Positions 46,119 to 55,898 of a stretch of 64,000 nucleotides of DNA are shown in pieces; within the stretch, counting starts at the first letter, position 1, and each line of letters opens with the position of its first letter. The notes beneath the pieces were generated by a model. That model ran no database searches. It was not told the DNA's origin and worked only from the letters and a program-made list of their open reading frames with translations. Location: NCBI GenBank assembly GCA_024305105.1, contig JAMWZA010000003.1, forward strand, positions 1 through 64,000, in the 5' to 3' direction. Source of the stretch: Marinoscillum sp. (GTDB taxonomy: Bacteria > Bacteroidota > Bacteroidia > Cytophagales > Cyclobacteriaceae). The translations under genes and the position numbers were made by a program.

Positions 46119-48552
46119 CAAACGAATTTTATACTTCTTCATACTACTTTCAATGACTGCTACCGGGATTTATGCCCAGCAGTCGTTGAGGGAGCGAATA
46201 AACATAGACAAAGACTGGAAGTTTGCTCTGGGGCATGCCGCTGATCCAGACAAGGATTTTAATTACAAGGTGGCGAATATTTTTTCCAAGTCTGGCAAGA
46301 CGGAAAATACACCCATGAGTAAAGACTTTGTTGACTCCACATGGAGAACCCTGGATTTGCCTCATGACTGGGCTGTAGAGTTGCCGTTTGTAGAAGTCGA
46401 TAATTTCGATGTGCAGTCTCATGGCTATAAGCCGGTAGGTGGTTTGTTTCCCGAAACGAGTGTAGGTTGGTACAGAAAACAACTCTCATTCGATGAAGCT
46501 GACTCAGGAGCACGGTATGCCATCACTTTTGACGGAGTTTTCCGGGACGCCAGCGTCTGGCTAAACGGATATTACCTGGGTACTAATGAAAGTGGCTACA
46601 TGGGCGTGACCTATGACATTACAGATTACATCACTTTTGGGGAGCCCAATAACATGGTAGTACGTGTAGATGCCACCCAGTACGAAGGGTGGTTTTATGA
46701 GGGCGCAGGGATTTACCGACACGTATGGTTGGAAAAGTTTCATAATCTTCATTTCAATAATGATGGCGGGATTTTTGTCTATACAGAAGTCGATGGTAGA
46801 CAGGCTGAAGTATTTGTGGAGACAGAGGTTGTCAATGAGTCATTGAAAGTTGCTTCTGGCCAGGTGTATGCCATATTGCTAGATAGAGATGGAAAAGAAC
46901 TCACAAGATCAGAAAAGCAACCGATTGAATTACCACTCAATGGAAAAACCAAGAACATCTTTTCGTTAATATTAGACATACCAAATATGTGGGATTTAGA
47001 GAATCCCTATTTGTATCGGGTAAAAACGGTACTGAAATCTGGTGGTGTTGAGATTGATCATCAGATTGAAAAATTTGGTGTTCGTACCATCGAAATTGAT
47101 CCTAAACTCGGAGTTCTTCTCAATGGAAAACCCATAAAAATAAAGGGGACTAACAATCATCAGGATCACGCTGGAGTAGGCAGTGCACTGCCAGATTACC
47201 TACAATATTACCGAATTAAGTTACTCAAAGAAATGGGTAGTAATGCTTACCGAGCTAGCCATAATCCGCCAACACCAGAACTGCTGGAAGCATGTGATAG
47301 CCTTGGGATGCTGGTGATGGACGAAACGCGCTTGCTCAATACCAGTCCGGAACACATGAGCCAGTTTGAGCAGTTGATCAAACGTGACCGAAATCATCCC
47401 TCTGTTTTCATGTGGTGTATTGGAAATGAAGAGGGATGGATTCAGCAAAACAGCGTTGGTAAAAGACTGGCACTGACGATGCTGGCAAAGCAAAGAGAGC
47501 TGGATCCAACCAGAACCAGCACCTATGCCGCAGATATGGCCAATGTCTATAAAGGGATTAATCCAGTAATCCCTGTTAGAGGATTTAACTACCGTGAATA
47601 TGGAATGGTGCCATATCACAAGGATCATCCCAACCAGCCAATAATAGGAACTGAGATGGGCAGTACTGTGACGACTCGTGGTATTTATACTGTAGATAGT
47701 TTGAAAGGGTATCTGCCTGATCAGGATCTGAGTCATCCCTGGTGGGCGTCGCTAGCGGAAGAGTGGTGGCCTATCGCTGCAGATAATGACTGGCTACTCG
47801 GTGGATTTATCTGGACAGGTTTTGATTACCGAGGTGAGCCTACGCCTTTTACCTGGCCCAATGTGAATTCACATTTTGGAGTAATGGATGTCTGTGGGTT
47901 TCCAAAGAATCTATACTATTACTACCAGTCGTGGTGGGCAGATAAAGACGTATTGCATATATCTCCTCACTGGAACTGGGAAGGGAAAGAAGGAGCAAAT
48001 ATCGATGTTTGGGTAAATAGCAATGCGGATCAAGTGGAGCTATTTCTAAATGAGAAAAGCCTGGGATCTAAAAAAATGAAGCGTAACAGTCATTTGAAAT
48101 GGCAAGTAGTTTATCAACCTGGCGAAATAAAAGCTGTCGCTTCCAAAGATGGTAGAACATTCGAAACGTCAACATTCACCACTAGTTCTCCGGCAAGCAT
48201 TCAACTGGTTCCAGATCGGAAATCAATGAAAGCAGATGGAATGGATGCAACAGTAGTCAATGCCGTAGTAGTCGATCGAAACGGTCGTGAGGTGCCAACT
48301 GCGAATAATCCAATATACTTTGAGGTTGAAGGGGACATTGAAATTATTGGTGTGGGTAACGGTGACCCGAGCACTCATGAAAGTGACAAAGAATCACGGC
48401 GGTCTTTGTTCAATGGGAAATGTCAACTGATATTGCAATCCGGAGAAACAACAGGATTTGCGAAGGTAAGGGCAATTTCTCCGGGACTCGAGCCAGCCGA
48501 AATCACAATTCAGATAACGAATAACAAGAAGATACTTTTAGGTAAACGATAA
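46111..48552 (+). CDS. GH2 beta-galactosidase
   Basis: The ATG at 46111 gives a normal signal peptide ending near GIYAQQ; an ATG at 46096 adds five residues. The protein is about 813 residues long. The domains in order are a sugar-binding jelly roll (~55-200), an Ig-like domain, and a catalytic barrel with acid/base Glu440 (WCIGNEEGW) and nucleophile Glu515 (IIGTEMGS). C-terminal Ig-like domains (from ~625) include SIQLVPDRKSMKADG. It removes galactose from galacto-oligosaccharides in the periplasm. It overlaps its neighbours on both sides (8 bases and 1 base), a tightly coupled operon. Confidence 0.92.
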   Translation: MINKRILYFFILLSMTATGIYAQQSLRERINIDKDWKFALGHAADPDKDFNYKVANIFSKSGKTENTPMSKDFVDSTWRTLDLPHDWAVELPFVEVDNFDVQSHGYKPVGGLFPETSVGWYRKQLSFDEADSGARYAITFDGVFRDASVWLNGYYLGTNESGYMGVTYDITDYITFGEPNNMVVRVDATQYEGWFYEGAGIYRHVWLEKFHNLHFNNDGGIFVYTEVDGRQAEVFVETEVVNESLKVASGQVYAILLDRDGKELTRSEKQPIELPLNGKTKNIFSLILDIPNMWDLENPYLYRVKTVLKSGGVEIDHQIEKFGVRTIEIDPKLGVLLNGKPIKIKGTNNHQDHAGVGSALPDYLQYYRIKLLKEMGSNAYRASHNPPTPELLEACDSLGMLVMDETRLLNTSPEHMSQFEQLIKRDRNHPSVFMWCIGNEEGWIQQNSVGKRLALTMLAKQRELDPTRTSTYAADMANVYKGINPVIPVRGFNYREYGMVPYHKDHPNQPIIGTEMGSTVTTRGIYTVDSLKGYLPDQDLSHPWWASLAEEWWPIAADNDWLLGGFIWTGFDYRGEPTPFTWPNVNSHFGVMDVCGFPKNLYYYYQSWWADKDVLHISPHWNWEGKEGANIDVWVNSNADQVELFLNEKSLGSKKMKRNSHLKWQVVYQPGEIKAVASKDGRTFETSTFTTSSPASIQLVPDRKSMKADGMDATVVNAVVVDRNGREVPTANNPIYFEVEGDIEIIGVGNGDPSTHESDKESRRSLFNGKCQLILQSGETTGFAKVRAISPGLEPAEITIQITNNKKILLGKR

Positions 48553-51104
48553 TGAGAAAAGTAATAATCATTGCGATACTCCTCATAGTGGGGCCTGGGA
48601 TTGCTATATCCAATGCACAAGAGAAAGTTTCCATAGATGATACAGGAATCATGCGTTGGAGTTCCTCTGGAAAGGAGATTCAAGGTTTTGGTGTGAACTA
48701 CACGGTTCCATTTGCTCATGCATACAGGTCATCAAAAAAACTGGGAGTAGACCCTAAAGGAGCAATTGATCAGGATATTTATCATTTTGCTCGATTGGGG
48801 TTTGATGCATACCGCGTGCATGTTTGGGACACACAGATAAGTGATACTTTGGGTAACCTGTTGGAAAATGAACATTTAGATCTGTTTGATTACATGGTCT
48901 CCGAAATGCAAAAACGTGGAATGAACATGTTGCTTACGCCCATTGCCTTTTGGGGAAATGGCTGGCCTGAGCGCGATACCTGGACACCAGGCTTTGCTCA
49001 TAAGTATGGCAAAGACGGTTGTCTTATCAATGAAGAGGCCATTAAAGCACAGGCCAATTACCTAGTCCAGTTTCTTAATCATGTGAATCCTTACACTGGA
49101 CAAGCGTATAAGGATGATCCCAAGGTAGTTGCATTTGAAGTGAGTAATGAACCACATCACTACGCCCAGGATCCAGATTCGGTCACCCGTTACGTGAAGA
49201 AAATGGTTGAGTCAATGAAAAGTACAGGAAGCACAAAACCCATTTTGTATAATATCAGTCATGGGGTGCATTTAGTGGATGCTTATTTCAAAGGAGGAAT
49301 AGATGGAGGAACATTTCAGTGGTACCCAACAGGTCTTGGAGCTGGAGAGGAACTTAAAGGAAACTTTTTACCAAACGTAGATCGATACGATATTCCTTTT
49401 TCAAATAATGAGTCATTTCAGGAAGGGGTCAAAGTCGTTTATGAGTTTGATGCTGCTGACGTGGGACGGTCCTATATCTATCCCGCGATGGCCAGGAGTT
49501 TTCGTACAGCCGGGATTCAGTGGGCTACTCATTTTGCTTACGATCCTACGTACCTGGCTTATGCCAATACCGAGTACAACACACATTATATGAATCTGGT
49601 GTATACTCCACAGAAGGCGCTGGCGTTGAAAATTGCAGGTGAAGTATTTCATCAAGTGCCGGTTTACAAAGATTTTGGTAGCTATCCAACCAATGCCGAA
49701 TTTGGTAATTTCAAAGTGAGCTATGAAGAGGATTTGGCGGTGTTGAACTCATCAGAGAAATTTATTCATACGAACCATACCCGTGAGATACCTAAAGACA
49801 TTGAGAAGCTGAAGCACATAGCCGGTTGGGGAAACTCACCGATTGTTAAGTATGATGGAACCGGAGCTTATTTTCTCGATGAGATCCAAACTGGCGTTTG
49901 GCGTCTGGAAGTCCTTCCAGATGCGGTTTGGATCAAAGACCCATTTGGTAAGAATAGCCTGAATCGAAGGTTGACGGAGATTGTGTGGGAAACTAGAAAA
50001 ATAGATTTGAGTCTACCATCACTTGGATCAAACTATAGTGTACAACCTATTGATGATGGAAACAGTTGGAAGGATAAAGTTGATGAAAGTGGCTTTTCTG
50101 TTCGTCCAGGCACCTATTTACTTGTTAAAAAAGGTACAAAGTTAAAGGGATCAATAGATCAGAAATGGGCAAATATCCGTCTGAATGAGTTTGCTGGAAT
50201 TGAGCCTACTATTGACAAGTCTTATGTACTTCATGAACCACCAGAGTTTGTCACAGCCAATCAATCTTTAACGGTTTCTGCTGAGGTAGTGGAATCAAGT
50301 TTACCGAATAAGGTGAGTTTACTAACCTATGATGGATGGAGGCCTGTGGAAATAGATATGGTGAAAAAACATGGGTTTACCTATGAGACCACTGTTCCAT
50401 CTAGATTGATTAAAAAAAGCTTTTTAAGGTATTTTATTCAGGTTGATGAGTTGATTTTTCCAGAAGCAATAGCGGCTGTTCCTTCGGATTGGGACTTTGA
50501 TGCAGATCCTTATACAGTTTCAGTTGTAGGTGAGGATAGTCCGGTTTACTTGTACAATGCATTTACAGATAATGAAGAAGTTTCTAGAGTATGGCGGCCT
50601 GGTTCTTATTTGGCTCCTTTATCAAATCCTGGAAAAGGAGAGCTGGTATTAAAGGTTGATGAACTGGTTACAATTGATTCAGAAAACCCAGCAGCTAATC
50701 CAGTTTACGACTACTCTCTCCGTTATCATTTTGCTAAGCGATTAGAAGGAAGAAAGATTGATGAATTGAAACAATTAACACTAGTGGGTAGAAACCTCAA
50801 AGAAGGGAGTGTTCCGGTTCAGGTAGCATTAATTATGAAAGACGGAAGTGCCTATGGTAGTGTGGTTGATTTAGGCACAAAGGACGATTACTGTATCCTT
50901 TTGAAGGACCTGAAGCCTGTTCGGATGGTGACGTTACCTCGACCTTACCCAACATTTCTTCCTTATCATTTTGAAGGAAGTGGTATCACTGCTTTTGATA
51001 TAAATAACGTTGAAACCCTACAGATCTCTATAGGGCCGGGAATGACCGATCAACAAAAGGACCAAGCATTTGAAGTTGCTATTGAGAGCATGAGATTGGA
51101 GTAA
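48552..51104 (+). CDS. clan GH-A glycoside hydrolase (GH5-like; possibly GH147 type)
   Basis: This 850-residue secreted protein has a signal peptide ending near ISNAQ. An N-terminal (beta/alpha)8 barrel (~25-400) has the clan A layout: acid/base Glu200 in FEVSNEPHHY and candidate nucleophile Glu298 in VVYEFDAADVG. Beta-rich domains of unknown class follow. Operon position after a GH2 beta-galactosidase suggests a beta-galactosidase or exo-galactanase. The GH147 family of galactan-degrading Bacteroides is a good candidate but cannot be confirmed by eye. Start and preceding stop share one base (TAATG). Confidence 0.8.
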   Translation: MRKVIIIAILLIVGPGIAISNAQEKVSIDDTGIMRWSSSGKEIQGFGVNYTVPFAHAYRSSKKLGVDPKGAIDQDIYHFARLGFDAYRVHVWDTQISDTLGNLLENEHLDLFDYMVSEMQKRGMNMLLTPIAFWGNGWPERDTWTPGFAHKYGKDGCLINEEAIKAQANYLVQFLNHVNPYTGQAYKDDPKVVAFEVSNEPHHYAQDPDSVTRYVKKMVESMKSTGSTKPILYNISHGVHLVDAYFKGGIDGGTFQWYPTGLGAGEELKGNFLPNVDRYDIPFSNNESFQEGVKVVYEFDAADVGRSYIYPAMARSFRTAGIQWATHFAYDPTYLAYANTEYNTHYMNLVYTPQKALALKIAGEVFHQVPVYKDFGSYPTNAEFGNFKVSYEEDLAVLNSSEKFIHTNHTREIPKDIEKLKHIAGWGNSPIVKYDGTGAYFLDEIQTGVWRLEVLPDAVWIKDPFGKNSLNRRLTEIVWETRKIDLSLPSLGSNYSVQPIDDGNSWKDKVDESGFSVRPGTYLLVKKGTKLKGSIDQKWANIRLNEFAGIEPTIDKSYVLHEPPEFVTANQSLTVSAEVVESSLPNKVSLLTYDGWRPVEIDMVKKHGFTYETTVPSRLIKKSFLRYFIQVDELIFPEAIAAVPSDWDFDADPYTVSVVGEDSPVYLYNAFTDNEEVSRVWRPGSYLAPLSNPGKGELVLKVDELVTIDSENPAANPVYDYSLRYHFAKRLEGRKIDELKQLTLVGRNLKEGSVPVQVALIMKDGSAYGSVVDLGTKDDYCILLKDLKPVRMVTLPRPYPTFLPYHFEGSGITAFDINNVETLQISIGPGMTDQQKDQAFEVAIESMRLE

Positions 51105-51130
51105 TCGGTGTAGATCATAGAACATGAAAT

Positions 51131-51166
51131 AAAAATGGCGATCTGTAGAGATCGCCATTTTTTTTG
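51131..51166. terminator. bidirectional terminator between the galactan operon and convergent GH53
   Basis: AAAATGGCGATCT and AGATCGCCATTTT form a near-perfect stem around GTAG, with a T run on both strands (TTTTTTTT on plus; TTTTTATTTCAT on minus). Confidence 0.9.
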
Positions 51167-51170
51167 GTAC

Positions 51171-52874
51171 CTATTCCTTGATCAATCGTGTTTTTAATGT
51201 GTCTTCATCAGTACTTAATTCAATGAGGTAGAGTCCTGATTTAAGTTGCTGTAGTGAAATGACTTCCTGGGATGATACTGTTGCTGTAATCAGTACCCTT
51301 CCTGCTGGATCCATAATCTTCAAAGAGCCAGTCTCCAAATTTCCAAGATTTATTTGAAGTTCATTTTGAACAGGATTAGGGTAAACCATCATCTGGTTCA
51401 TATCCAATTCTTGCTTGTCGGTTACTGCTTGCCGGTTTCCAGAGAGATTTATCATTTCCCACTGAGAATTTACGTGAGTTGTGTTGGCCCATTGTCCACA
51501 GTCATCACCATTGGCTGTTCTGCCCATTCCATCGAGGAAGAGACCAGTGCTTCTGTTTCTGAGTTGATAAAAATTTCCGCTGAATTGTAGAAGCTCCCAG
51601 TGGGAATTGTAACTGGTAGTATTACTCCATTGTCCCACATCAGCGCCGTTGTTGGAATTTCCCATACCGTCGAGAAGCAGTCCAGTTCCTACATTTTGTA
51701 GTTGGTAATAATTACTACCCTGACTGACCAACTCCCATTGAGAATTGGGATGAGAGGTGTTAGACCATTGACCTGCAGCATCTCCGTTGGTCGTTCTTCC
51801 CATTCCATCGAGATAGAGGCTTGTACCTCTGTTTCTGAACTGCACATATTGAGCACTTACAGATCCATTTTCGAGAAAAGCATCCATTGCCACTGACGGT
51901 TGACCATTTTCTTGCCATGCTCCTTTTCCATAGCCTTTCCAGCCATCATAGACCTGTGGTTCCCAATAGAAAACTCCAAGTCCATTTACCGATCGGGTCT
52001 TTGCTATCATATCTGCTATGAAATCTCTGGTGGTTTCTGGTTCATCTTGTCTCATGCCGATTTCACAGATCATCACTTCTTTTCCATACCTGGATTTCAT
52101 GTCTTGCATGTTCGCAAGGCAGTCATTGGCCAGGCCTTGCCAGGTGGAGGGTTCCGGATAAAGAGACATTCCAATAATGTCGAAGTTGGCTCCTTCGGAA
52201 ATAATTCCTCCAATGTTCCATTGGTACAATCCATTATCATTCCCATTTGCCAGGTGGACAATAGTCTGGATATTACTATTGACGTCTTTAACTGCGTTGT
52301 GTCCGGAGTTGACTAGCCAGGCATAGGTTTGCATGCTAGTGGTCGCTCGCCCATTTTCCCACAGCATGCCATTATTTGTCTCATTTCCGACTTGAACCCA
52401 TTTCGGTGTTACACCATTGGATTGCATGGTACTGATGATGTCATGTGTGTAATTATAAACAGCGGTATATAATTCTTGGGTAGAGTAGCCAGACCATGCT
52501 GAGGGTTTGTTTTGTTGACCGGGGTCAGCCCAGGAATCGCTATAGTGAATCGTGAGCATGATGTCCATGCCAGCATTTGATGCGCGACCAGCCAGATAGA
52601 GCATGTCATTGGTGTCCGACCAGCCACCAGATGGATTTACCCAGGCTCTCAAACGGATGGCGTTCATGCCGTGATCTTTCAGAATTTGAAAGAGGTCTTG
52701 TTGGCTGCCATTGTCGTTATACCACTGGTATCCAGAAGCTTCCATTTCACTGAGCCAGCTGATGTCAGCTCCTTTTGCAAATTGTCCAGCTACTTTCGAA
52801 TGCACGCTTAATAGCATTAGAAGAGTAAGGCATAGTGAGCCCCATTTTTTGAGGTGTTTCATCATTTTCATCAT
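51171..52874 (-). CDS. GH53 endo-galactanase with ricin-type lectin and T9SS sorting domains
   Basis: The ATG at 52874 (or 52862) gives a normal signal peptide ending near KVAGQ; an ATG at 52940 would add a polar 22-residue tail. The GH53 barrel (~30-355 from this start) has VQVGNETNNG for the acid/base and MICEIGM for the nucleophile. A beta-trefoil ricin-type lectin (CBM13) of three repeats (YLDGMGRTTNG, LLDGMGNSNNG, FLDGMGRTANG) follows. The last ~75 residues (VYPNPVQNELQI to LIKE) are a T9SS sorting domain. As a secreted enzyme it would make the first cuts, and the lipoprotein GH53 would continue at the surface. Confidence 0.9.
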   Translation of the reverse strand: MMKMMKHLKKWGSLCLTLLMLLSVHSKVAGQFAKGADISWLSEMEASGYQWYNDNGSQQDLFQILKDHGMNAIRLRAWVNPSGGWSDTNDMLYLAGRASNAGMDIMLTIHYSDSWADPGQQNKPSAWSGYSTQELYTAVYNYTHDIISTMQSNGVTPKWVQVGNETNNGMLWENGRATTSMQTYAWLVNSGHNAVKDVNSNIQTIVHLANGNDNGLYQWNIGGIISEGANFDIIGMSLYPEPSTWQGLANDCLANMQDMKSRYGKEVMICEIGMRQDEPETTRDFIADMIAKTRSVNGLGVFYWEPQVYDGWKGYGKGAWQENGQPSVAMDAFLENGSVSAQYVQFRNRGTSLYLDGMGRTTNGDAAGQWSNTSHPNSQWELVSQGSNYYQLQNVGTGLLLDGMGNSNNGADVGQWSNTTSYNSHWELLQFSGNFYQLRNRSTGLFLDGMGRTANGDDCGQWANTTHVNSQWEMINLSGNRQAVTDKQELDMNQMMVYPNPVQNELQINLGNLETGSLKIMDPAGRVLITATVSSQEVISLQQLKSGLYLIELSTDEDTLKTRLIKE

Positions 52875-53051
52875 TATTAAGATAGGTTTTGTTTGTCGAT
52901 TCGGACGTTCCGAATTGCTTCTACAAACTATCTTTTTCATGAGTTAAACATGGATTAAATTCTTACCAATACTGGTACTCAGATTACATGAAGTCGATAT
53001 CTAATTCATTTTAATTCATTTACATTTGCCTTCTCTCCGTCAGATTTTTAA

Positions 53052-54716
53052 ATGAAGCCAGCTACTCAATACACCAAAAGCGGACGTATAAACATTGCCT
53101 ATCAGGTATTCGGTTCAGGGCCTACAGATTTAGTATACATTCCTGGCTGGGTATCCAATATTGACTTGATGTGGGACTGTCCTGATCTGGTGAATTTTTT
53201 GACCGAGCTGTCAAAGTATACCAGAGTGATACTATTTGATAAACGAGGTACCGGCCTGTCCGATCGGGTTGTAGAGTTATCTACTCTGGAAGAGCGTATG
53301 GATGATTTGCGGGCTGTTATGGATGCTGTAAATTCTTCCAAAGCCGTCTTATTTGGACATTCGGAAGGTGGCTCTGTATCAGCACTTTTTGCTGCTACCT
53401 ATCCCAATCGGGTGATTTCGCTCATAACATTTGGCGTTTTTGCGAAGAGACGTTATTCTAGCGATTATCCCTGGGCCCCAACGGATGAGGAACGTCAGAA
53501 AGTCTACGAGATGATTGAGACTAGCTGGGGAAGTGGAGACATGGATCTGGAGTCTTTGGCACCGTCTAAGGCTGGAAATCAGGAATTCATGAATTGGCTA
53601 TCGAGCTATTTCCGCTCAGGAGCAAGTCCTAGTGCAGCCTTAGTACTTACTAAAATGAATACGCAGGTTGATATCATCGATATTTTAAATACCATTCAGG
53701 TTCCTACATTGATGCTGCAACGAAGAGATGATATCGATGTAAAAATAGAGGAAGGAAGGTTTATTGCTAACCGAATCAAAGGAGCTAAATTTGTCGAGTT
53801 TGAAGGGAATGATCACCTCTTTTGGGTGGGGAACACGCAGGAGGTTCTGGATGAAATGATTCCATTCATCAAAGACGAGAAGCCGGTTAAAGTCTACGAG
53901 GAGAAGTTATTCACTATTTTGGCGGCCAGGATCGATGGCAATCAGGAGTATGTCAGGAATCATCGTGATTTTGTAAGCAGACTGGTGAAGCAGTACCGAG
54001 GCAACATCGTTCAATTCAGAGGCCAGTCTTTCATTGCTACATTTGAAGGACCGAGTAAAGCGGTGCATTGTGCGATTGATATGGTGGAGGGGATTCAAAA
54101 TGTTAATGCCAAATTAGCAGCTGGGATACACATAAAGGAAGCTGCAGTTAATGAAGCTCACTTTATTACTGGATACACTCAAGGGTTTGTAGAAACAATT
54201 TTAAAATATGCTCAAACAGATCAGATATTGATTACGCAAACTGTTAAACACTTGCTATCCGGCGCAGGACTAAGCATTAAAGAGTTTAAGTCTATTTTTG
54301 AATCAGGTTCTGGTGAGCCACTCCAACTATTTAGCGTTACCGATCATTTACATCAGGAAAACAATTCTGCGACTTTTGATAGAAGTCAGTTGCCAAAGAA
54401 TGATTCATTCGTAGAAAACGTCTTACAGTGCATTGATGCTCATTTGAGCAATGAACAGTTTGGTGTAGAAATGCTGTGCAGAGAAGTTGGTATAAGTGAG
54501 CGTCAACTCCAGCGAAAGCTAAAAGCAGTCACCAATAAATCACCCAATCAGTTAATTACATCCGTGAGGCTGCACCGAGCCAAGGAACTGATTCATCTGC
54601 AAAAAGGTACTATTGCTGAAGTATCCTTTCAAACAGGTTTTTCCAATCCTTCCTACTTTTCAAAATGCTTCAAAAAGGAATTTGGATTGAGTCCTTCGGA
54701 CTTTTCGGCTAACTAA
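53052..54716 (+). CDS. alpha/beta hydrolase - degenerate cyclase-like - AraC regulator fusion
   Basis: This 554-residue cytoplasmic protein has three parts. Residues ~1-275 are an alpha/beta hydrolase with nucleophile Ser104 (GHSEGG) and His255 (GNDHLFW). Residues ~285-440 match the class III nucleotidyl cyclase fold (AVHCAIDMVEGI, LAAGIHIKEA), but the metal-binding Asp positions are lost: AARIDG instead of FTDIxG, and RGQS instead of GDG, so catalysis is unlikely. Residues ~455-552 are an AraC-type helix-turn-helix (EVSFQTGFSNPSYFSKCFKKEFGLSP). It is probably a transcription factor that senses a small ligand. It is divergent from the secreted GH53 and upstream of the YceI operon. Confidence 0.85.
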   Translation: MKPATQYTKSGRINIAYQVFGSGPTDLVYIPGWVSNIDLMWDCPDLVNFLTELSKYTRVILFDKRGTGLSDRVVELSTLEERMDDLRAVMDAVNSSKAVLFGHSEGGSVSALFAATYPNRVISLITFGVFAKRRYSSDYPWAPTDEERQKVYEMIETSWGSGDMDLESLAPSKAGNQEFMNWLSSYFRSGASPSAALVLTKMNTQVDIIDILNTIQVPTLMLQRRDDIDVKIEEGRFIANRIKGAKFVEFEGNDHLFWVGNTQEVLDEMIPFIKDEKPVKVYEEKLFTILAARIDGNQEYVRNHRDFVSRLVKQYRGNIVQFRGQSFIATFEGPSKAVHCAIDMVEGIQNVNAKLAAGIHIKEAAVNEAHFITGYTQGFVETILKYAQTDQILITQTVKHLLSGAGLSIKEFKSIFESGSGEPLQLFSVTDHLHQENNSATFDRSQLPKNDSFVENVLQCIDAHLSNEQFGVEMLCREVGISERQLQRKLKAVTNKSPNQLITSVRLHRAKELIHLQKGTIAEVSFQTGFSNPSYFSKCFKKEFGLSPSDFSAN

Positions 54717-54947
54717 GCCAGCATGTCGGATATGTTATAGCCATGGCCGGTTTTGTTAAAGTAAGTCAAAGACCAGAGGCATAACTTTGTTGCTATAAAA
54801 TCCGAGATAATCATTTCTACTTCGCAGTGTTAATGTTCGATTTAACCGTTAGATATTGGGTTTTTCCATTCTTACTTAGGTGAAATGTACTTCTGGGTGA
54901 CCTGCAGACTCACTCTTTTTTATTGATCACCTCCTTACCCAGATGAA

Positions 54948-54983
54948 TGTCGGAAATCTACTTGCTTTTGCCGGAAATGTGCC
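54948..54983 (+). promoter_or_regulatory. direct repeats TGTCGGAAATCT / TGCCGGAAATGT, activator-type site
   Basis: Two copies start 21 bases apart (two helical turns), as expected for AraC-family binding, and end about 24 bases before the -7 box TACCTTTG. No TTG -33 element is in place, which suits an activator-dependent promoter. The adjacent AraC fusion protein is the natural candidate binder. Confidence 0.5.
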
Positions 54984-55006
54984 TGTAAGTTAGGTGTTTA
55001 CCACAA

Positions 55007-55014
55007 TACCTTTG
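55007..55014 (+). promoter_or_regulatory. -7 promoter box TACCTTTG
   Basis: It matches the Bacteroidota -7 consensus TAnnTTTG exactly and lies about 66 bases before the chosen start of the downstream gene. Confidence 0.55.
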
Positions 55015-55079
55015 TGTTTTAATAATGATACAAGGAATTGGCGTCACCCGAAGAGCTCAATTCTATAATTCTTAAAACC

Positions 55080-55868
55080 ATGATGAAAACTCACTTTAAA
55101 CATGTTTGGGTCATAGCGCTTAGTGGCGTGATAGCTTGTACCTCTGAACAATTAGAACCGATTGTCGACTGTAATAGCAATCCCATATTATTGACCATTA
55201 GCGAAACGACAGATACTGGATGTAGTACTTCTTCTGGAGGTTTCACCGTCACTGCTATAGGGGGTGAAGGACCTTACAGCTTTTCAACCAACGCTAACGA
55301 AAATACTACTGGAGTATTTGAGGACATGGTTGCCGGCAATTATGTAGTGACTGCCACTGATCAAAATGGATGTTCAGGTGAGACTCAAGTAAGTATTGAG
55401 AATTTGGATGGAGTCAACTTGGATGAAGTTACAGTGACCAATGCCGGATGCGGAACAGACAATGGTCAGGTAAGCATTGCAGTTTCGGGAGGCGCAGAGC
55501 CTTATGCTTATCGATTAAACAGTGGAGAACCACAATCAGAAAGCCTTTTCAGTAATTTGTCTAAAGGGACTCACGAAGTTAGTGTGTCAGATCAGCTGGG
55601 GTGCGAAGTTACAGAAACAGTACAGGTCTTATCCGGAGTTAGTTATGCCGCTTCTGTCAAAGCAATTATTGAGAACAATTGTGCAGTGTCTGGCTGCCAC
55701 AACGGGAGCATATCACCAAACCTCACCACGTTTGCTTCTATTCAGTCCAAGGCTGATCGCATTAAAACAAGAACTGGAAATAAATCAATGCCTCAGGGTT
55801 CGTCGCTTTCACAAAGTGAGATAGACCTTATTGCCTGCTGGGTAGAAGATGGAGCTAGAGATAATTAA
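55080..55868 (+). CDS. lipoprotein with SprB-like repeats and a cytochrome-like CX4CH domain
   Basis: The start at 55080 (MMKTHFKHVW) gives a lipoprotein signal, SGVIACTSE. A TTG at 55038 is unlikely. Two SprB-like Ig repeats follow (~45-110 and ~115-185, with TDQNGCSGE and SDQLGCEVTE). The C-terminal ~75 residues resemble a small class I cytochrome c. The heme-binding motif is C201-AVSG-C206-H207, four residues between the cysteines instead of two, and Met237 in SMPQGSSLSQSEIDLIACWVEDGA stands where the distal ligand is expected. Whether it carries heme is uncertain. It is the first gene of an operon with YceI. Confidence 0.8.
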   Translation: MMKTHFKHVWVIALSGVIACTSEQLEPIVDCNSNPILLTISETTDTGCSTSSGGFTVTAIGGEGPYSFSTNANENTTGVFEDMVAGNYVVTATDQNGCSGETQVSIENLDGVNLDEVTVTNAGCGTDNGQVSIAVSGGAEPYAYRLNSGEPQSESLFSNLSKGTHEVSVSDQLGCEVTETVQVLSGVSYAASVKAIIENNCAVSGCHNGSISPNLTTFASIQSKADRIKTRTGNKSMPQGSSLSQSEIDLIACWVEDGARDN

Positions 55869-55898
55869 TAGTCCTAACTAACTATAACATAGAATAAT

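Larger units (their letters stand above)
54717..55079. other. promoter region of the cytochrome-like/YceI operon
   Basis: A 363-base gap with no gene. It contains TGTCGG-type repeats at 54724-54735 and 54948-54983 and a -7 box, TACCTTTG (55007-55014), followed by a short leader. Confidence 0.55.

Noticed and set aside
44910-52874. The two GH53 genes as a recent duplication
   Set aside because: They differ strongly in sequence, anchoring (lipoprotein versus T9SS) and extra domains, so they are best read as two separately acquired or anciently diverged enzymes.
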